NCBI RefSeq assembly: GCF_008806595.1
Contig: NZ_VZRB01000019.1
Coordinates: 62,001-126,000 of the forward strand
Reading direction: 5' to 3'
Source: Streptomyces luteolifulvus
GTDB lineage: Bacteria; Actinomycetota; Actinomycetes; Streptomycetales; Streptomycetaceae
Length of the DNA: 64,000 nucleotides
In this document: positions 38,585 through 48,991 of the stretch, in pieces
Layout: every line of letters begins with the position of its first letter
Numbering within the stretch: the first letter of the stretch is position 1
Notes under the pieces: generated by a model
What the model saw: the letters and a program-made list of their open reading frames with translations, nothing else
Databases searched by the model: none
What the model was told of the DNA's origin: nothing
Program-made: the position numbers and the translations under genes

Positions 38585-39390
38585 CCTTCACGCACCGGCG
38601 AACTGCCCGCCGGCTTCGCCAGCGACGTCCGAGCCTGGCTGCTGATCCTGCTCGACACGGTCCCGCACCTGTCTCTACGTCTACTTCGGTTGTGTCCGGC
38701 CCTTGCTGGAGAACTGGGCGACGACCCGCGGGCACCTGCGCGAGATCACCGTCGTCGACGTCACGACCGCGCTGTCACCCCTGCGTGGATGGCAGCGTCG
38801 CAACGCCATCGAGGCACTGCGCTCACTGTTCCGCTTCGCCAAGAAGCGCGGCCTGATCTTCGCCAACCCCACCACCCGCCTCAAGACCGAAGACATCCCG
38901 CGCAGCGGCTGATCGTCGCCCTAGCTGCCGTCCACGCCGCCCGCGCCACAGCCATCCGACGCCTCACCTTGGACGACCTCGACTTACCCAACCGTCGGAT
39001 CACCATCGCCGGACACGCCCAGCGGCTCGGCGAACTGCCCTACCAGACCCTGCTGGCCTGGCTCGCCCAGCGCCGGGTCACCTGGCCGAAGACCCCCAAC
39101 CGGCACGTATTGATCAACGCGAAGACAGCCCTGGGAACCGGGCCCGTCAGCCCCGAATACCTCAAGCGGCACCTGCTGCACCAGGGCGTCTACCTCGAAC
39201 GCATCCGCGGCGACCGGGTACTTCACGAAGCTCTGACCCTCGGCGCCGATCCGCTGCACCTCGCCATGGTCTTCAACCTGTCCCACACCGCCGCGAGCCG
39301 CTATGCGGCCATCGCCCAGAACCTGCTCGACGACCAGACCGGGCAGACCGGGCAGACCGCCGAGAGTGAGTACTGGGGGCTGAGGAACAT
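38585..39390 (+). pseudogene. site-specific recombinase remnant
   Basis: Pieces of an integrase-like protein in several frames: LRGWQRRNAIEALRSLFRFA, KKRGLIFANPTTRLK, then AVHAARATAIRRLTLDDLDL, VLINAKTALGTGPVSP and LHLAMVFNLSHTAASRYAAI. The RATAIRRL stretch matches the first-Arg box, but the His/Tyr boxes are degraded. Frameshifts near 38670 and 38905. Confidence 0.65.
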
Positions 39391-39476
39391 GCGTGTCAGA
39401 TCGTGCGCTATCACGCGGCAACGTCCCTCCCTTGCCGGTAAGTTGTGGGCAACAGTCGCGATGAGGGGCCGAGGCC

Positions 39477-40460
39477 ATGGAGAGCGATCACATCGAGATC
39501 GTCCGAGCCGTCGAGTCGGATGTGGCGCGCATCGCCGAGATCGCCGCATCCCGCAGCCTGGACGGTGCCCACCCGTCCACGGCGCCCCGCGACGGGTTCC
39601 TCGTCTCGGGCTATACCGTCGACACCTACCGGGCGCGGCTCGCTACGGCCGAGCACTTCTACGTGGCGCGCAAGGGCAGCAACGTGGTCGGCTTCCTGCT
39701 CGCGTACAGCGACCAGCGCATCGAGTCCGACGAGTGGTTGAACCATCACATCAAGACGACCCTGGGAAATTTCCTGGTCATCAAGCAGGTGTGCGTAGAG
39801 CGGGAATCGGCCCGCCTGGGCATCGGCTCACGGCTGTACCACCATGTCCTAGAGCAGTGGACCACCAGTCCGGTGATCGCCGCGGTCGTCTCCGACCCAC
39901 CCAATGAGGCATCCACGCTCTTCCACCGAAAGCTCGGGTTCGAAGAGCTGACCCGCCTTACGCCTCCCGACGGCAGGCAGCGCACGGTGTGGGTGCGGCG
40001 CAAGGCCCGTGAGGCGATGCTGCAGGTGCAGTACTCGGTTGCCGTGGACCTCTACAAACACGAGGATACGACCAACTGGCACAAGCTCAACAACTTCTTC
40101 TACATCACCGCGGGCCTCGCGGCAGCGATGGCGTTTTCTCTGAGCAAGGACAGCGGGGAGTCGGAGCCGCTGTCCCGCGGGCTGGCGATCGTCCTCTCCG
40201 TTATCGGCTTAGGCGCCTCGATGGCCTTCTCCCAGATGCTGCGCTTCGGCCGCCGCTACCTCCTGGCCCGCAAACAGGCGGTCATAGAACTTGAGGAGTA
40301 CATGGCCTGGCACGGTGGGCAGCGGATAGTGGCACGGGAGGCGGGCGAGAGCGGCAACGGGTGGCTGAAGTCGTCTCCCACCGGTCTCATCATGGTGCTG
40401 CTGCCGATCCTGGTGGCGCTGTGCTGGCTGGCGATGCTGAGCGTACTGATCGCGGTGTAG
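39477..40460 (+). CDS. GNAT acetyltransferase fused to a membrane domain
   Basis: 327 residues, ATG behind GAGGGGCCGAGG. Residues 1-165 are a GNAT domain: FLVIKQVCVERESARLGIGS contains the acetyl-CoA loop (R-x-G-I-G-S), then ASTLFHRKLGFEEL. Residues 185-327 have two membrane helices in a hairpin (NNFFYITAGLAAAMAFSLS, LAIVLSVIGLGASMAFSQML), a charged segment (RRYLLARKQAVIELEEYM) and a third helix at the C-terminus (LIMVLLPILVALCWLAMLSV). The membrane half recalls small helical effector domains such as SLATT-type, but I cannot confirm the family. Intact and alone amid debris. Confidence 0.82.
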   Translation: MESDHIEIVRAVESDVARIAEIAASRSLDGAHPSTAPRDGFLVSGYTVDTYRARLATAEHFYVARKGSNVVGFLLAYSDQRIESDEWLNHHIKTTLGNFLVIKQVCVERESARLGIGSRLYHHVLEQWTTSPVIAAVVSDPPNEASTLFHRKLGFEELTRLTPPDGRQRTVWVRRKAREAMLQVQYSVAVDLYKHEDTTNWHKLNNFFYITAGLAAAMAFSLSKDSGESEPLSRGLAIVLSVIGLGASMAFSQMLRFGRRYLLARKQAVIELEEYMAWHGGQRIVAREAGESGNGWLKSSPTGLIMVLLPILVALCWLAMLSVLIAV

Positions 40461-40818
40461 ACCGGCTGGGGGACTGTGGGGGCGGGCCTGGAGATAACGG
40501 CGTCGCTTCGCGCGGTCGGGACCGGGTAGATCCGCAGCTCACCGTCACGGTACCGCAAATAACGGCGCATGATCCGGGGGAAGACTTCAGGCCAGCGCGA
40601 CCGCCGACGCTCCGTCAGCCCCTTGCCAGGGGCGACGAGGGCTTAGCGCACGATCTGACAACTTCGTACTCTGCCGATCAGCAGCAAGGAACCCACCGCA
40701 CTTTCGAGCACATCTCCAGAAAACACCGTGGGTTCCCGGTGAAAGTCCCTCAGTCACGCTGAATTCACTGCGGACGTGGCGGTAAGAACCGTGTCACCGA
40801 TCCTGCTGGCTTATTCGG
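40461..40818. other. gap without assignable gene
   Basis: A short minus-strand stretch (IMRRYLRYRDGELRIYPVP near 40510-40570) looks protein-like but is not a complete gene. Nothing else recognised; the IS1182 remnant begins at 40819. Confidence 0.3.
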
Positions 40819-41855
40819 TCACGCAGCGAGGGAGAGGTCGAGGCGGGCAAGGTGGCTGACGCGGGTGCGGTCGAGCGGGTGGCCGTTCCACCAGGCATCG
40901 AGGCGAATGAGGTTGAGCGCAACGGCGGAGAAGACGTGCTCCAGGTGGGTCTTCTGGAGGCCGAGGTAGCGGGCACGTCTCATCCCGGTGACTGCGACGG
41001 CCTGGTGGATGGTTCCTTCGATGCCCGCGCGGGTTCCGTACTTGGCTCGCCACTGCTCGTCGCCCTGCTGGAGGCGGGCATGGTCGAGGACTTCTTGCAG
41101 CTCGCGGGGTTGCAGGGAGAGGGTCCGGCCGCCGGTCTTCGAGCGGGTGCACTGGTCGCGCACCGGGCAGGGGCGGCATGTCTCCTTGTCGAACTTGATG
41201 ACGATGGCCTTGGTGCCGCGCAGGGTGGCGGGGCTCCACCAGGTGCTGGTGTCCCCGCGTGGACAGGTGGCCTGCCGCTTGTCCCAGTCGAGGGTGAACG
41301 CGGTGCGGTCGAAGCCAGCGCCGGCACGTGCCTGGGGTGAGCTGTTCATCAGGACCGGGGTGACCAGGGTGACCCCGAAGTTCTTCTTCATGCCCACGAT
41401 CAACTCGGCGGAAGGGTAACGGGAGTCGAGGAAGTGCTCGGCGGGCAGGAGATCGCGGGCGGCGAGCATGTGATGGACCGGTTCGGTCATTTCCGCGTCG
41501 GTCACTGTGGCGTCGGTGGGCGCGATGCCGGTGATCAAGCGCGGCGGCGGTCCGTCTGCTCCAGGGATCAGCGACTGGCCGCCGGCAGCAGCGTCCTGGT
41601 TATCGGGATCGTCGCCGGACTCGCTGATGTGGATCTTGTAGCCGGTCCACAGGAGCCCTGTTTGAGGCCGTAGCGCGCGTCGGTGTCGTACGGAGAGGCC
41701 AGCCGCAGTCTGCCGGGCGCCGGTGGATGCCAGGAGTGGGTCCGCGGGCCATAGCGTTCGGCCCATTCCCGAACGGGTACCGCCTCGGCCAGCCAGTCCG
41801 GGGCCGCGCAGGCCAGCGTCTCCAGTGCGGCCCGCAGCGTCTCCCCGGCCAGCGG
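40819..41855 (-). pseudogene. IS1182-family transposase remnant
   Basis: The C-terminal two thirds are readable: WTGYKIHISESGDDPDNQ, TEPVHHMLAARDLLPAEHFL, TCRPCPVRDQCTRSKTGGRT (the Cys cluster of the family) and EGTIHQAVAVTGMRRARYLG. Just upstream another frame gives LAGETLRAALETLACAAPDW, VPVREWAERYGPR and SPYDTDARYGLKQG. The N-terminus is missing and a frameshift lies near 41650. Confidence 0.8.
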
Positions 41856-41862
41856 GCGAGCT

Positions 41863-42222
41863 GAACTCCTCCTGCGCCCGCGCCGCGACCTCCAGTGCGG
41901 CGTAGGCCGCGTGGGACTTGCCGGACCAGTGCGGTCCCAGGAGCAGCAGGCGGGCGGTGTCGCCGGCCAAGATGGTGGAGCACCACTGGGCGATGGCGGG
42001 ATGTGGGTCTCGGCATCGCGGGGACAACGGGCATCGGCACAGCGTATGTGGCTGCGCAGCCAGCGGTCTGGTGGGTCTGGCGCCGTGCTCTGCTGATTGG
42101 TTGGGGGCGCGAGTCGGGTCTGATCGCCTGCCGACCGCCAGCCACTTGTTGATCGCTGCGACCAGTCGGCGAGGGAGGACCACGAGAACGATGCGAGCCG
42201 TGGTGTGACCGTACCGGCACAA
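41863..42222 (-). pseudogene. ATP-binding protein fragment (Walker A)
   Basis: About 120 residues with HPAIAQWCSTILAGDTARLL, then the P-loop LLGPHWSGKSHAAYAALEVA. It then joins the IS1182 remnant. It resembles DnaC/IstB-like helicase-loader ATPases of actinomycete plasmids and phages. Walker B is not present. Confidence 0.5.
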
Positions 42223-42861
42223 TGACGATTGCGGGGGAAGTTCGGAAATCGATCACTGTTTCGGAACCGGACAGGCGAAGGACGCACGGATTTCTGGTGA
42301 GAACCGATCAGAAGGTTTGGTCGAATGGGCACAAGGCCACCACGCTCACACTGATGTCTGGGCGTTCCAGGGTCGCTCACTCAACGAATGTGCGCCATCC
42401 GCGGAGTGGGCTCGGACGAAATCCGATCAACGAGCCTCCCGAGACACCAACGCCCAACGTCCGGCGCAAGCACAAGCGCCAATGACAAACGACCGCCGCC
42501 GGTATGAGAATTCCCTGCAACCGAGGTCCGCCCAGGACGCGCACGTCGCCGTGGCACTGCGCCGGCCACGAGTCGAGCGCTCGCACACTGCCGCAGGTCA
42601 TCCGTCGAATACCGCCGAGTCGATGGGCAATTCGGCGAGGGAGCCGACTCGGCCTTCACCGAATCCATTCTGCAGGACTGCGGGCGGAGCTTGCACCGGT
42701 CGGGAGTGTAAACATGGCGTTACCGTAACCGCACAAATATCGTCGCGCATACGTGAGCATTCTTAGATCCCACATGCGGTCTTGTACGGCAATAACGCGG
42801 CCCCTACGGTAAGTCTGCGGAGCGCGGCGCGTGTTCACACAATATAGGAGAGGTGGGGCTT
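42223..42861. other. long region upstream of narG
   Basis: No gene. It is less GC-rich than its surroundings, especially 42700-42850, and should hold the nar promoter. I could not identify a convincing DevR/OsdR-type or FNR-type box by eye. The last bases, TATAGGAGAGGTGG, include the narG ribosome site. Confidence 0.5.
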
Positions 42862-45800
42862 GTGTCCGATTCCTCGAATGGCAGGCCCACGGCGCAAGAG
42901 GTCAGGTCGGACACCGACATCGAAGATTCCCTCCTTCGCATCGGCCGGCATTTCCAGCGCGGCGAGACCTCGGCCGACCTCCGGACGGTGCACAAGATCG
43001 GCGGCAGGTCAGCGGATGTCTTCTACCGGGACCGCTGGGCCTACGACAAGGTGGTGCGGTCCACGCACGGGGTGAACTGCACAGGCTCGTGCTCGTGGAA
43101 GGTCTACGTCAAGGACGGCATCATCACCTGGGAGGCGCAGCAGACCGACTACCCGTCGATCGGCCCCGACAAGCCCGAGTACGAACCCCGAGGTTGTCCC
43201 CGCGGCGCGTCGTTCTCCTGGTACACCTACTCCCCCGCACGAGTCCGCTACCCCTATGTGCGCGCGGCTCTGCTCGAACTCTATCGGGAGGCCAAGCAGC
43301 GGCTCGGGGATCCCGTGCTGGCCTGGTCGGACATCGTCGACGACCCGGAGAAGGCGCGCAGGTACAAGTCCGCACGTGGCAAAGGCGGGTTCGTACGGGC
43401 CGAGTGGTGGGAGGCCGCCGAGATCGCCGCCGCCGCGCATGTGCACACGATCCGGCGGCACGGACCCGACCGGGTCGCGGGGTTCTCGCCCATACCCGCG
43501 ATGTCGATGGTGAGTCACGCCGCCGGCGCCCGGTTCATCTCGCTGATCGGCGGTTCGATGCTGTCGTTCTACGACTGGTACGCCGACCTGCCGGTGGCAT
43601 CGCCGCAGGTGTTCGGCGACCAGACTGACGTACCGGAGTCCGCCGACTGGTTCGACGCGGGTTATCTGATCATGTGGGGCTCCAACGTCCCGGTGACCCG
43701 CACACCTGACGCGCACTACATGACCGAGGCACGCTACCGGGGCCAGAAGGTCGTCGTGGTCTCCCCGGACTACGCGGACAACACCAAGTTCGCCGACGAG
43801 TGGCTGCCCGCGCGGCCGGGCACCGACGCGGCACTGGCGATGTCCATGGGTCACGTCATCCTCAAGGAGTTCTTCGTCGACAAGGTGACCCCTCGGTTCA
43901 CCGATTACGTGAAGCGCTATACCGACCTGCCGTTCCTGGTCACTCTCGCCGAACGCGAAGGCGGTGTCGGCTACGTCCCGGGCAAGTTCCTCACCGCCGC
44001 CGACCTGGGCGAGACCGGCGAGGGCGCCGAGTTCAAGACCGTCCTGCTGGACGCCGACGGCGCCCCTGTCGTCCCCGGCGGGTCGCTCGGTCACCGGTTC
44101 ACGGATTCCGGGCAGGGCAAATGGAATCTGGATCTCGGTGAGGTCGACCCGCTGTTGTCGCTGCACAGCCCTGGCCGCGCCCCGGACGCGCTGACCGTCG
44201 CCCTGCCCCGGTTCGACGCGAGCGACACCGCCGAAGGGGCCGCCGACCCGGGCGTACTGCACCGCGGCGTCCCCACGCGGATCGTCGGCGGACACCGCGT
44301 GACCACCGTATTCGACCTGCTGCTCGCCCAGTACGGCGTGCACAGGGCCGGGCTCCCCGGCAACTGGCCCGCCGGATACGACGAGGCGTCACAGCCGTAC
44401 ACCCCCGCCTGGCAGGAGCCGATCACCGGAGTACCGGCGAAGGCCGCCGAGCGGATCGCCCGCGAGTTCGCCGACAACGCCGAGCGTTCCGGCGGCCGTT
44501 CGATGATCCTCATGGGAGCGGGCACCAACCACTGGTTCCACTCCGACCAGATCTACCGCTCGTTCCTGGCGCTGACGATGCTCACCGGCTGCCAGGGCGT
44601 CAACGGCGGCGGCTGGGCCCATTACGTCGGCCAGGAGAAATGCCGGCCGATCACGGGCTGGGCGACGCTCGCCTTCGGTCTCGACTGGCAGCGGCCACCG
44701 CGCCAGATGCAGGGCACGGTGTACTGGTACCTGGCCACGGACCAGTGGCGCTACGACCCGTTCACGTCCCAGACGATGGCATCTCCGCTGGCCACCGGGC
44801 GCTTCGCGGGACGCACCGCGGCCGACAACATCGCCCTGGCCAGCCGGCTGGGCTGGATGCCGAGCTACCCGACGTTCAACCGCAACCCGCTGGATCTGGC
44901 GGACGAGGCCGCGCGGCTGGGCAAGGACGGCCCGCAGCACGTGGTGGACGGCCTGAAGTCCGGACACCTGCGCTTCGCCTGCGAGGATCCGGACGCGCCG
45001 GAGAACTTCCCACGCGTGCTCACCGTCTGGCGCGCCAACCTGCTCGGCTCCTCCGCCAAGGGCAACGAGTACTTCCTGCGCCATCTGCTGGGCACCGACT
45101 CCAACCTGCAGGCCACCGATCGCGAAGGCGTCCGGCCTGAGGAGGTCACCTGGCGGGACGAAGCACCCGTCGGCAAGCTGGACCTGCTGCTCTCGCTGGA
45201 CTTCCGGATGACCAGCACCACCCTGTTCTCCGATGTGGTGCTGCCCGCGGCCACCTGGTACGAGAAGCACGACCTGTCCAGCACGGACATGCACCCCTAC
45301 GTGCACGCGTTCTCCCCGGCGATCTCGCCGCCGTGGGAGGCCAAGACCGACTTCGAGGCCTTCCACCGGATCGCCCGCGGCTTCTCCTGGCTTGCCGAGA
45401 AGCATCTGGGCGTGCGCAAGGACATCGTCGCTGTGCCGCTGACGCACGACACCGCCGACGCCACCGCACAGCCGGGAGGCCGCGTGTGCGACTGGAAGGC
45501 GGGCGAGTGCGAGCCGATACCCGGCAAGACGATGCCCCGGCTGGTCGTGGTCGAACGCGATTACCCGGCCCTCGCCGAGAAGATGGCCGCGCTCGGCCCG
45601 CTGGTGGACACTCTCGGCCTGACCACCAAGGGCGTGACGGTCCACCCGGACGCGGAGGTGGACCAACTGGGGGCCGTCAACGGCGTCGTCGCAAAGGGAG
45701 TCGCCGCGGGCAGGCCGAAACTGGCCAAGGACACCCATGCCGCGGAGGCGATCCTGGCGCTGTCCGGCACCACCAACGGCCGCCTCGCCACCGAGGGCTT

Positions 45801-46590
45801 TCAGGCCCTTGAGCGGCGGACCGGCACCAGGCTCGCCGACCTCGCCGCCGAGAACGAAGCCAAGCGGATCACCTTCGCGGACACGCAGGCGCGGCCCGTA
45901 CCGGTGATCACCTCGCCGGAGTGGTCCGGCAGCGAGACCGGCGGCCGGCGCTACGCCCCCTTCACCATCAACACCGAGCGGCTCAAGCCCTGGCACACGC
46001 TGACCGGTCGGCAGCACTTCTTCCTCGACCACGACTGGATGTTCGAACTCGGTGAGCAACTGCCCGTCTTCCGGCCGCCGCTGGACATGACGGCGTTGTT
46101 CGCCGAACCCGCCGTCGGCGCGACCGGCGAGGCCGGGGTGACCGTCCGCTACCTCACTCCGCACTCGAAGTGGTCGATCCACTCCGCGTACCAGGACAAC
46201 CTGCACATGCTGACGCTGTCCCGGGGCGGGCAGGCGATCTGGATGTCCGATGTGGACGCGGCGAAGATCGGCGTCAAGGACAACGACTGGATCGAGGCGG
46301 TCAACCGCAACGGCGTCGTCGTCGCCCGGGCCATCGTCAGCCACCGGATGCCCGAGGGGACCGTGTTCATGTACCACGCCCAGGACCGCGCGGTGGACGT
46401 GCCGCGCACCGAGAAGACCGGCAAACGCGGCGGCATCCACAACGCGCTCACCCGGTTGATGATCAAGCCGTCGCATCTGATCGGCGGCTACGCCCAGCAG
46501 TCGTTCGCGATCAACTACCACGGTCCGACGGGCAACCAGCGCGATGAGGTCACGACGATCCGCCGCAGGGGCCAGGAGGTGCGGTACTGA
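42862..46590 (+). CDS. narG: respiratory nitrate reductase alpha subunit
   Basis: 1242 residues from GTG 42862. An earlier GTG at 42853 overlaps the AGGAGAGG ribosome site and is less likely. Molybdenum bis-MGD catalytic subunit that reduces nitrate to nitrite with electrons from NarH. The N-terminal [4Fe-4S] binding pattern is seen in STHGVNCTGSCSWKVYVKDG and YEPRGCPRG. Molybdopterin-domain motifs include MWGSNVPVTRTPDAHY and GCQGVNGGGWAHYVGQEKCR. No twin-Arg leader is evident, as for cytoplasm-facing NarG. First gene of narGHJI; the stop and narH start overlap. Confidence 0.97.
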   Translation: MSDSSNGRPTAQEVRSDTDIEDSLLRIGRHFQRGETSADLRTVHKIGGRSADVFYRDRWAYDKVVRSTHGVNCTGSCSWKVYVKDGIITWEAQQTDYPSIGPDKPEYEPRGCPRGASFSWYTYSPARVRYPYVRAALLELYREAKQRLGDPVLAWSDIVDDPEKARRYKSARGKGGFVRAEWWEAAEIAAAAHVHTIRRHGPDRVAGFSPIPAMSMVSHAAGARFISLIGGSMLSFYDWYADLPVASPQVFGDQTDVPESADWFDAGYLIMWGSNVPVTRTPDAHYMTEARYRGQKVVVVSPDYADNTKFADEWLPARPGTDAALAMSMGHVILKEFFVDKVTPRFTDYVKRYTDLPFLVTLAEREGGVGYVPGKFLTAADLGETGEGAEFKTVLLDADGAPVVPGGSLGHRFTDSGQGKWNLDLGEVDPLLSLHSPGRAPDALTVALPRFDASDTAEGAADPGVLHRGVPTRIVGGHRVTTVFDLLLAQYGVHRAGLPGNWPAGYDEASQPYTPAWQEPITGVPAKAAERIAREFADNAERSGGRSMILMGAGTNHWFHSDQIYRSFLALTMLTGCQGVNGGGWAHYVGQEKCRPITGWATLAFGLDWQRPPRQMQGTVYWYLATDQWRYDPFTSQTMASPLATGRFAGRTAADNIALASRLGWMPSYPTFNRNPLDLADEAARLGKDGPQHVVDGLKSGHLRFACEDPDAPENFPRVLTVWRANLLGSSAKGNEYFLRHLLGTDSNLQATDREGVRPEEVTWRDEAPVGKLDLLLSLDFRMTSTTLFSDVVLPAATWYEKHDLSSTDMHPYVHAFSPAISPPWEAKTDFEAFHRIARGFSWLAEKHLGVRKDIVAVPLTHDTADATAQPGGRVCDWKAGECEPIPGKTMPRLVVVERDYPALAEKMAALGPLVDTLGLTTKGVTVHPDAEVDQLGAVNGVVAKGVAAGRPKLAKDTHAAEAILALSGTTNGRLATEGFQALERRTGTRLADLAAENEAKRITFADTQARPVPVITSPEWSGSETGGRRYAPFTINTERLKPWHTLTGRQHFFLDHDWMFELGEQLPVFRPPLDMTALFAEPAVGATGEAGVTVRYLTPHSKWSIHSAYQDNLHMLTLSRGGQAIWMSDVDAAKIGVKDNDWIEAVNRNGVVVARAIVSHRMPEGTVFMYHAQDRAVDVPRTEKTGKRGGIHNALTRLMIKPSHLIGGYAQQSFAINYHGPTGNQRDEVTTIRRRGQEVRY

Positions 46591-48275
46591 TGAGGGTCAT
46601 GGCACAGCTGGCCATGGTGATGAACCTGGACAAGTGCATCGGCTGCCACACCTGCAGCGTCACCTGCAAGCAGGCGTGGACCAACCGCGGCGGCGTCGAG
46701 TACGTCTGGTTCAACAACGTGGAGACCCGGCCCGGACAGGGATATCCGCGCCAGTACGAGAACCAGGACAAGTGGCGCGGCGGCTGGGAGCTGTCCAAGC
46801 GCGGCAAGCTGCGGCTGCGCACCGGCTCCCGGCTGAAGCGGCTGCTGAACATCTTCGCCAACCCGGACCTGCCGACCGTGTCGGACTACTACGAGCCGTG
46901 GACGTACGACTACGAGAACCTGCTCTCCGCGCCGCCGTCGGACACCACACCCGTGGCCCGGCCCAAGTCACTGATCACCGGCGAGGACACCAAGGTCACC
47001 TGGGGAGCCAACTGGGACGACGACCTGGGCGGCGGCCCGGAGCAGATCGGCCGGGACCCGCTGCTGACCAAGGTGTCCGAGCAGGTCAAGCTCGAGTTCG
47101 AGCAGACGTTCATGTTCTATCTGCCACGGATCTGCGAGCACTGCCTCAACCCGTCCTGCGCGGCGTCCTGTCCGTCCGGTGCGATCTACAAGCGCAGCGA
47201 GGACGGCATCGTCCTGGTCGACCAGGACCGCTGCCGCGGCTGGCGGCAGTGCGTGACCGGCTGCCCGTACAAGAAGATCTACTTCAACCACAAGACCGGC
47301 AAGGCCGAGAAGTGCACGTTCTGCTACCCCCGCGTCGAGGTCGGCATCCCGACCGTCTGCTCGGAGACCTGCGTCGGGCGACTGCGCTACATCGGCGTTC
47401 TGCTCTACGATGCCGACGCGGTGCTGGAAGCCGCCTCGGCCGAGGATGACCAGGACCTCTACCCGGCCCAGCTGGGCGTGTTCCTCAACCCCCACGACCC
47501 GCGGGTGATCGCCGAGGCCGAGCGGGCGGGCATCTCGGGCGAGTGGATCGAGGCGGCGCAGAACTCGCCCGTCTACCGGCTGATCGTCGACTACCAGGTC
47601 GCGCTGCCGCTGCACCCGGAATACCGCACCATGCCGATGGTCTGGTACGTGCCGCCGCTGTCACCCGTGGTCGACGTGCTCGCCGGGACCGGCCATGACG
47701 GCGAGGACGCAGACAACCTCTTCGGCGCGATCGACGCCTTGCGCATCCCGGTGGAGTACCTGGCGCACCTGTTCACCGCGGGTGACGTCGGGCCCGTCCG
47801 TGCCGCGCTGCAACGACTCGCGGCGATGCGCTCGTACATGCGCCGGATCAACCTCGGCGAGCCGACCACGCCGGAGATCGCCGAGTCGGTGCGCCTCACA
47901 CCGGACGAGGTCGAGGCCATGTACCGGCTGCTGGCGATCGCCAAGTACGAGGAGCGCTACGTGATCCCCAATGGTGCGGCGGCAGACGCGCACCGTCTTG
48001 ACGCGATCGCCACGGGGTGCAGCCTGGACGGCGACGGCGGACCGGGGATGACCGCCTTCGACACGATGGCCGAGAAATTCCACCTCACCGACAGCCTCAC
48101 AGACACCAATGGCGCCGGACCCGAGGAGAAGCGAGGGCGTATCAACCTGCTGAACTGGGACGGCCGGCGCACCGACGGCCTGTTCCCGGCCCGGACCCCC
48201 CAGGCCCCACAGGAAGCGGGCGGCTCGGCTTCTGATGACGCCGAGCAGGCGCCGACGGCGGAGGGGGTCCGGTGA
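46590..48275 (+). CDS. narH: respiratory nitrate reductase beta subunit
   Basis: 561 residues. Four Fe-S clusters are bound by Cys groups: CIGCHTCSVTCKQAW, CEHCLNPSCAASCPSGA, CRGWRQCVTGCPYKK (Trp in one position, typical of the [3Fe-4S] site) and CTFCYPRVEVGIPTVC with SETCVGR. Passes electrons from NarI haems to NarG on the cytoplasmic face. The C-terminus has an Asp/Glu-rich tail longer than in enterobacteria. The start overlaps the narG stop; the end overlaps narJ. Confidence 0.97.
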   Translation: MRVMAQLAMVMNLDKCIGCHTCSVTCKQAWTNRGGVEYVWFNNVETRPGQGYPRQYENQDKWRGGWELSKRGKLRLRTGSRLKRLLNIFANPDLPTVSDYYEPWTYDYENLLSAPPSDTTPVARPKSLITGEDTKVTWGANWDDDLGGGPEQIGRDPLLTKVSEQVKLEFEQTFMFYLPRICEHCLNPSCAASCPSGAIYKRSEDGIVLVDQDRCRGWRQCVTGCPYKKIYFNHKTGKAEKCTFCYPRVEVGIPTVCSETCVGRLRYIGVLLYDADAVLEAASAEDDQDLYPAQLGVFLNPHDPRVIAEAERAGISGEWIEAAQNSPVYRLIVDYQVALPLHPEYRTMPMVWYVPPLSPVVDVLAGTGHDGEDADNLFGAIDALRIPVEYLAHLFTAGDVGPVRAALQRLAAMRSYMRRINLGEPTTPEIAESVRLTPDEVEAMYRLLAIAKYEERYVIPNGAAADAHRLDAIATGCSLDGDGGPGMTAFDTMAEKFHLTDSLTDTNGAGPEEKRGRINLLNWDGRRTDGLFPARTPQAPQEAGGSASDDAEQAPTAEGVR

Positions 48276-48991
48276 GCCCACTTCCGAAGAATCCGCTCAG
48301 GCCGGGCAAGCGGGGGACCGAGACCACCTCGCCCGAGCAACTGTCCGAACGTCAACGGCGGATCGTCTGGCGGATCGCCGCGCTACTGCTGGACTATCCG
48401 ACCCGGCAGACACTGGACCTGCTGGAGGACATGGCGGCGGCCGCCGGTTCCGTACCGGCACCGGCGGGCCCGGCCCTGGTGTCCTTCGTGGACAGCGCTC
48501 GGCGGACCTCGCCAATGGAACTGGCCGCGCACTACGTGGAGACCTTCGACCTGCGGCGCCGCAGCTGCCTGCACCTGTCCTATTACGCCTACGGCGACAC
48601 GCGCAAGCGCGGCATGGCGCTGCTGCGGTTCAAGCACGCGTACAAGGCGGCGGGCGTCGCGCTGGGCGACCACGAACTCCCCGACCATCTCGCCGTGGTG
48701 CTGGAGTTCGCCGCGGGCGTCGACCCCACGTCCGGACGGCGGCTGCTCCTTGAATACCGGCCCGTCGTGGAGTTGCTCCGGCTCTCCCTTGTGGACAGTG
48801 GGTCAGCGTATGCGCACGTGCTCGGCGCGGTGTGCGCGACCCTGCCCGAGCTGGGCACGGCCGACCGGCGCCGGATCGCCGAACTGGCCGCGCAGGGCCC
48901 GCCCGAGGAAGAGGTCGGCCTGGAGCCGTTCGCAATGGATCCGCTCACGATGGAGCCGACGGCGCAGGCCGAGATGGGAGGACGCCGGTGA
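48272..48991 (+). CDS. narJ: nitrate reductase assembly chaperone
   Basis: 239 residues from GTG 48272. TorD/NarJ-type helical chaperone: RIAALLLDYPTRQTLDLLED, then AAHYVETFDLRRRSCLHLSY and GMALLRFKHAYKAAG. It inserts the Mo cofactor into NarG and is not part of the final complex. The DLRRRSCLHLSYY stretch is a family hallmark. It overlaps narH and narI by short GTGA-type overlaps. Confidence 0.94.
   Translation: MSPLPKNPLRPGKRGTETTSPEQLSERQRRIVWRIAALLLDYPTRQTLDLLEDMAAAAGSVPAPAGPALVSFVDSARRTSPMELAAHYVETFDLRRRSCLHLSYYAYGDTRKRGMALLRFKHAYKAAGVALGDHELPDHLAVVLEFAAGVDPTSGRRLLLEYRPVVELLRLSLVDSGSAYAHVLGAVCATLPELGTADRRRIAELAAQGPPEEEVGLEPFAMDPLTMEPTAQAEMGGRR

Noticed and set aside
38194-38856. Intact 220-residue secreted protein
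   Set aside because: After about residue 125 the sequence is an out-of-frame reading of a recombinase remnant.
42853-42861. narG start at GTG 42853
   Set aside because: This codon lies inside the AGGAGAGG ribosome site; GTG 42862 has suitable spacing.
44389-46521. 710-residue open frame antisense to narG
   Set aside because: Shadow of a clearly coding narG.
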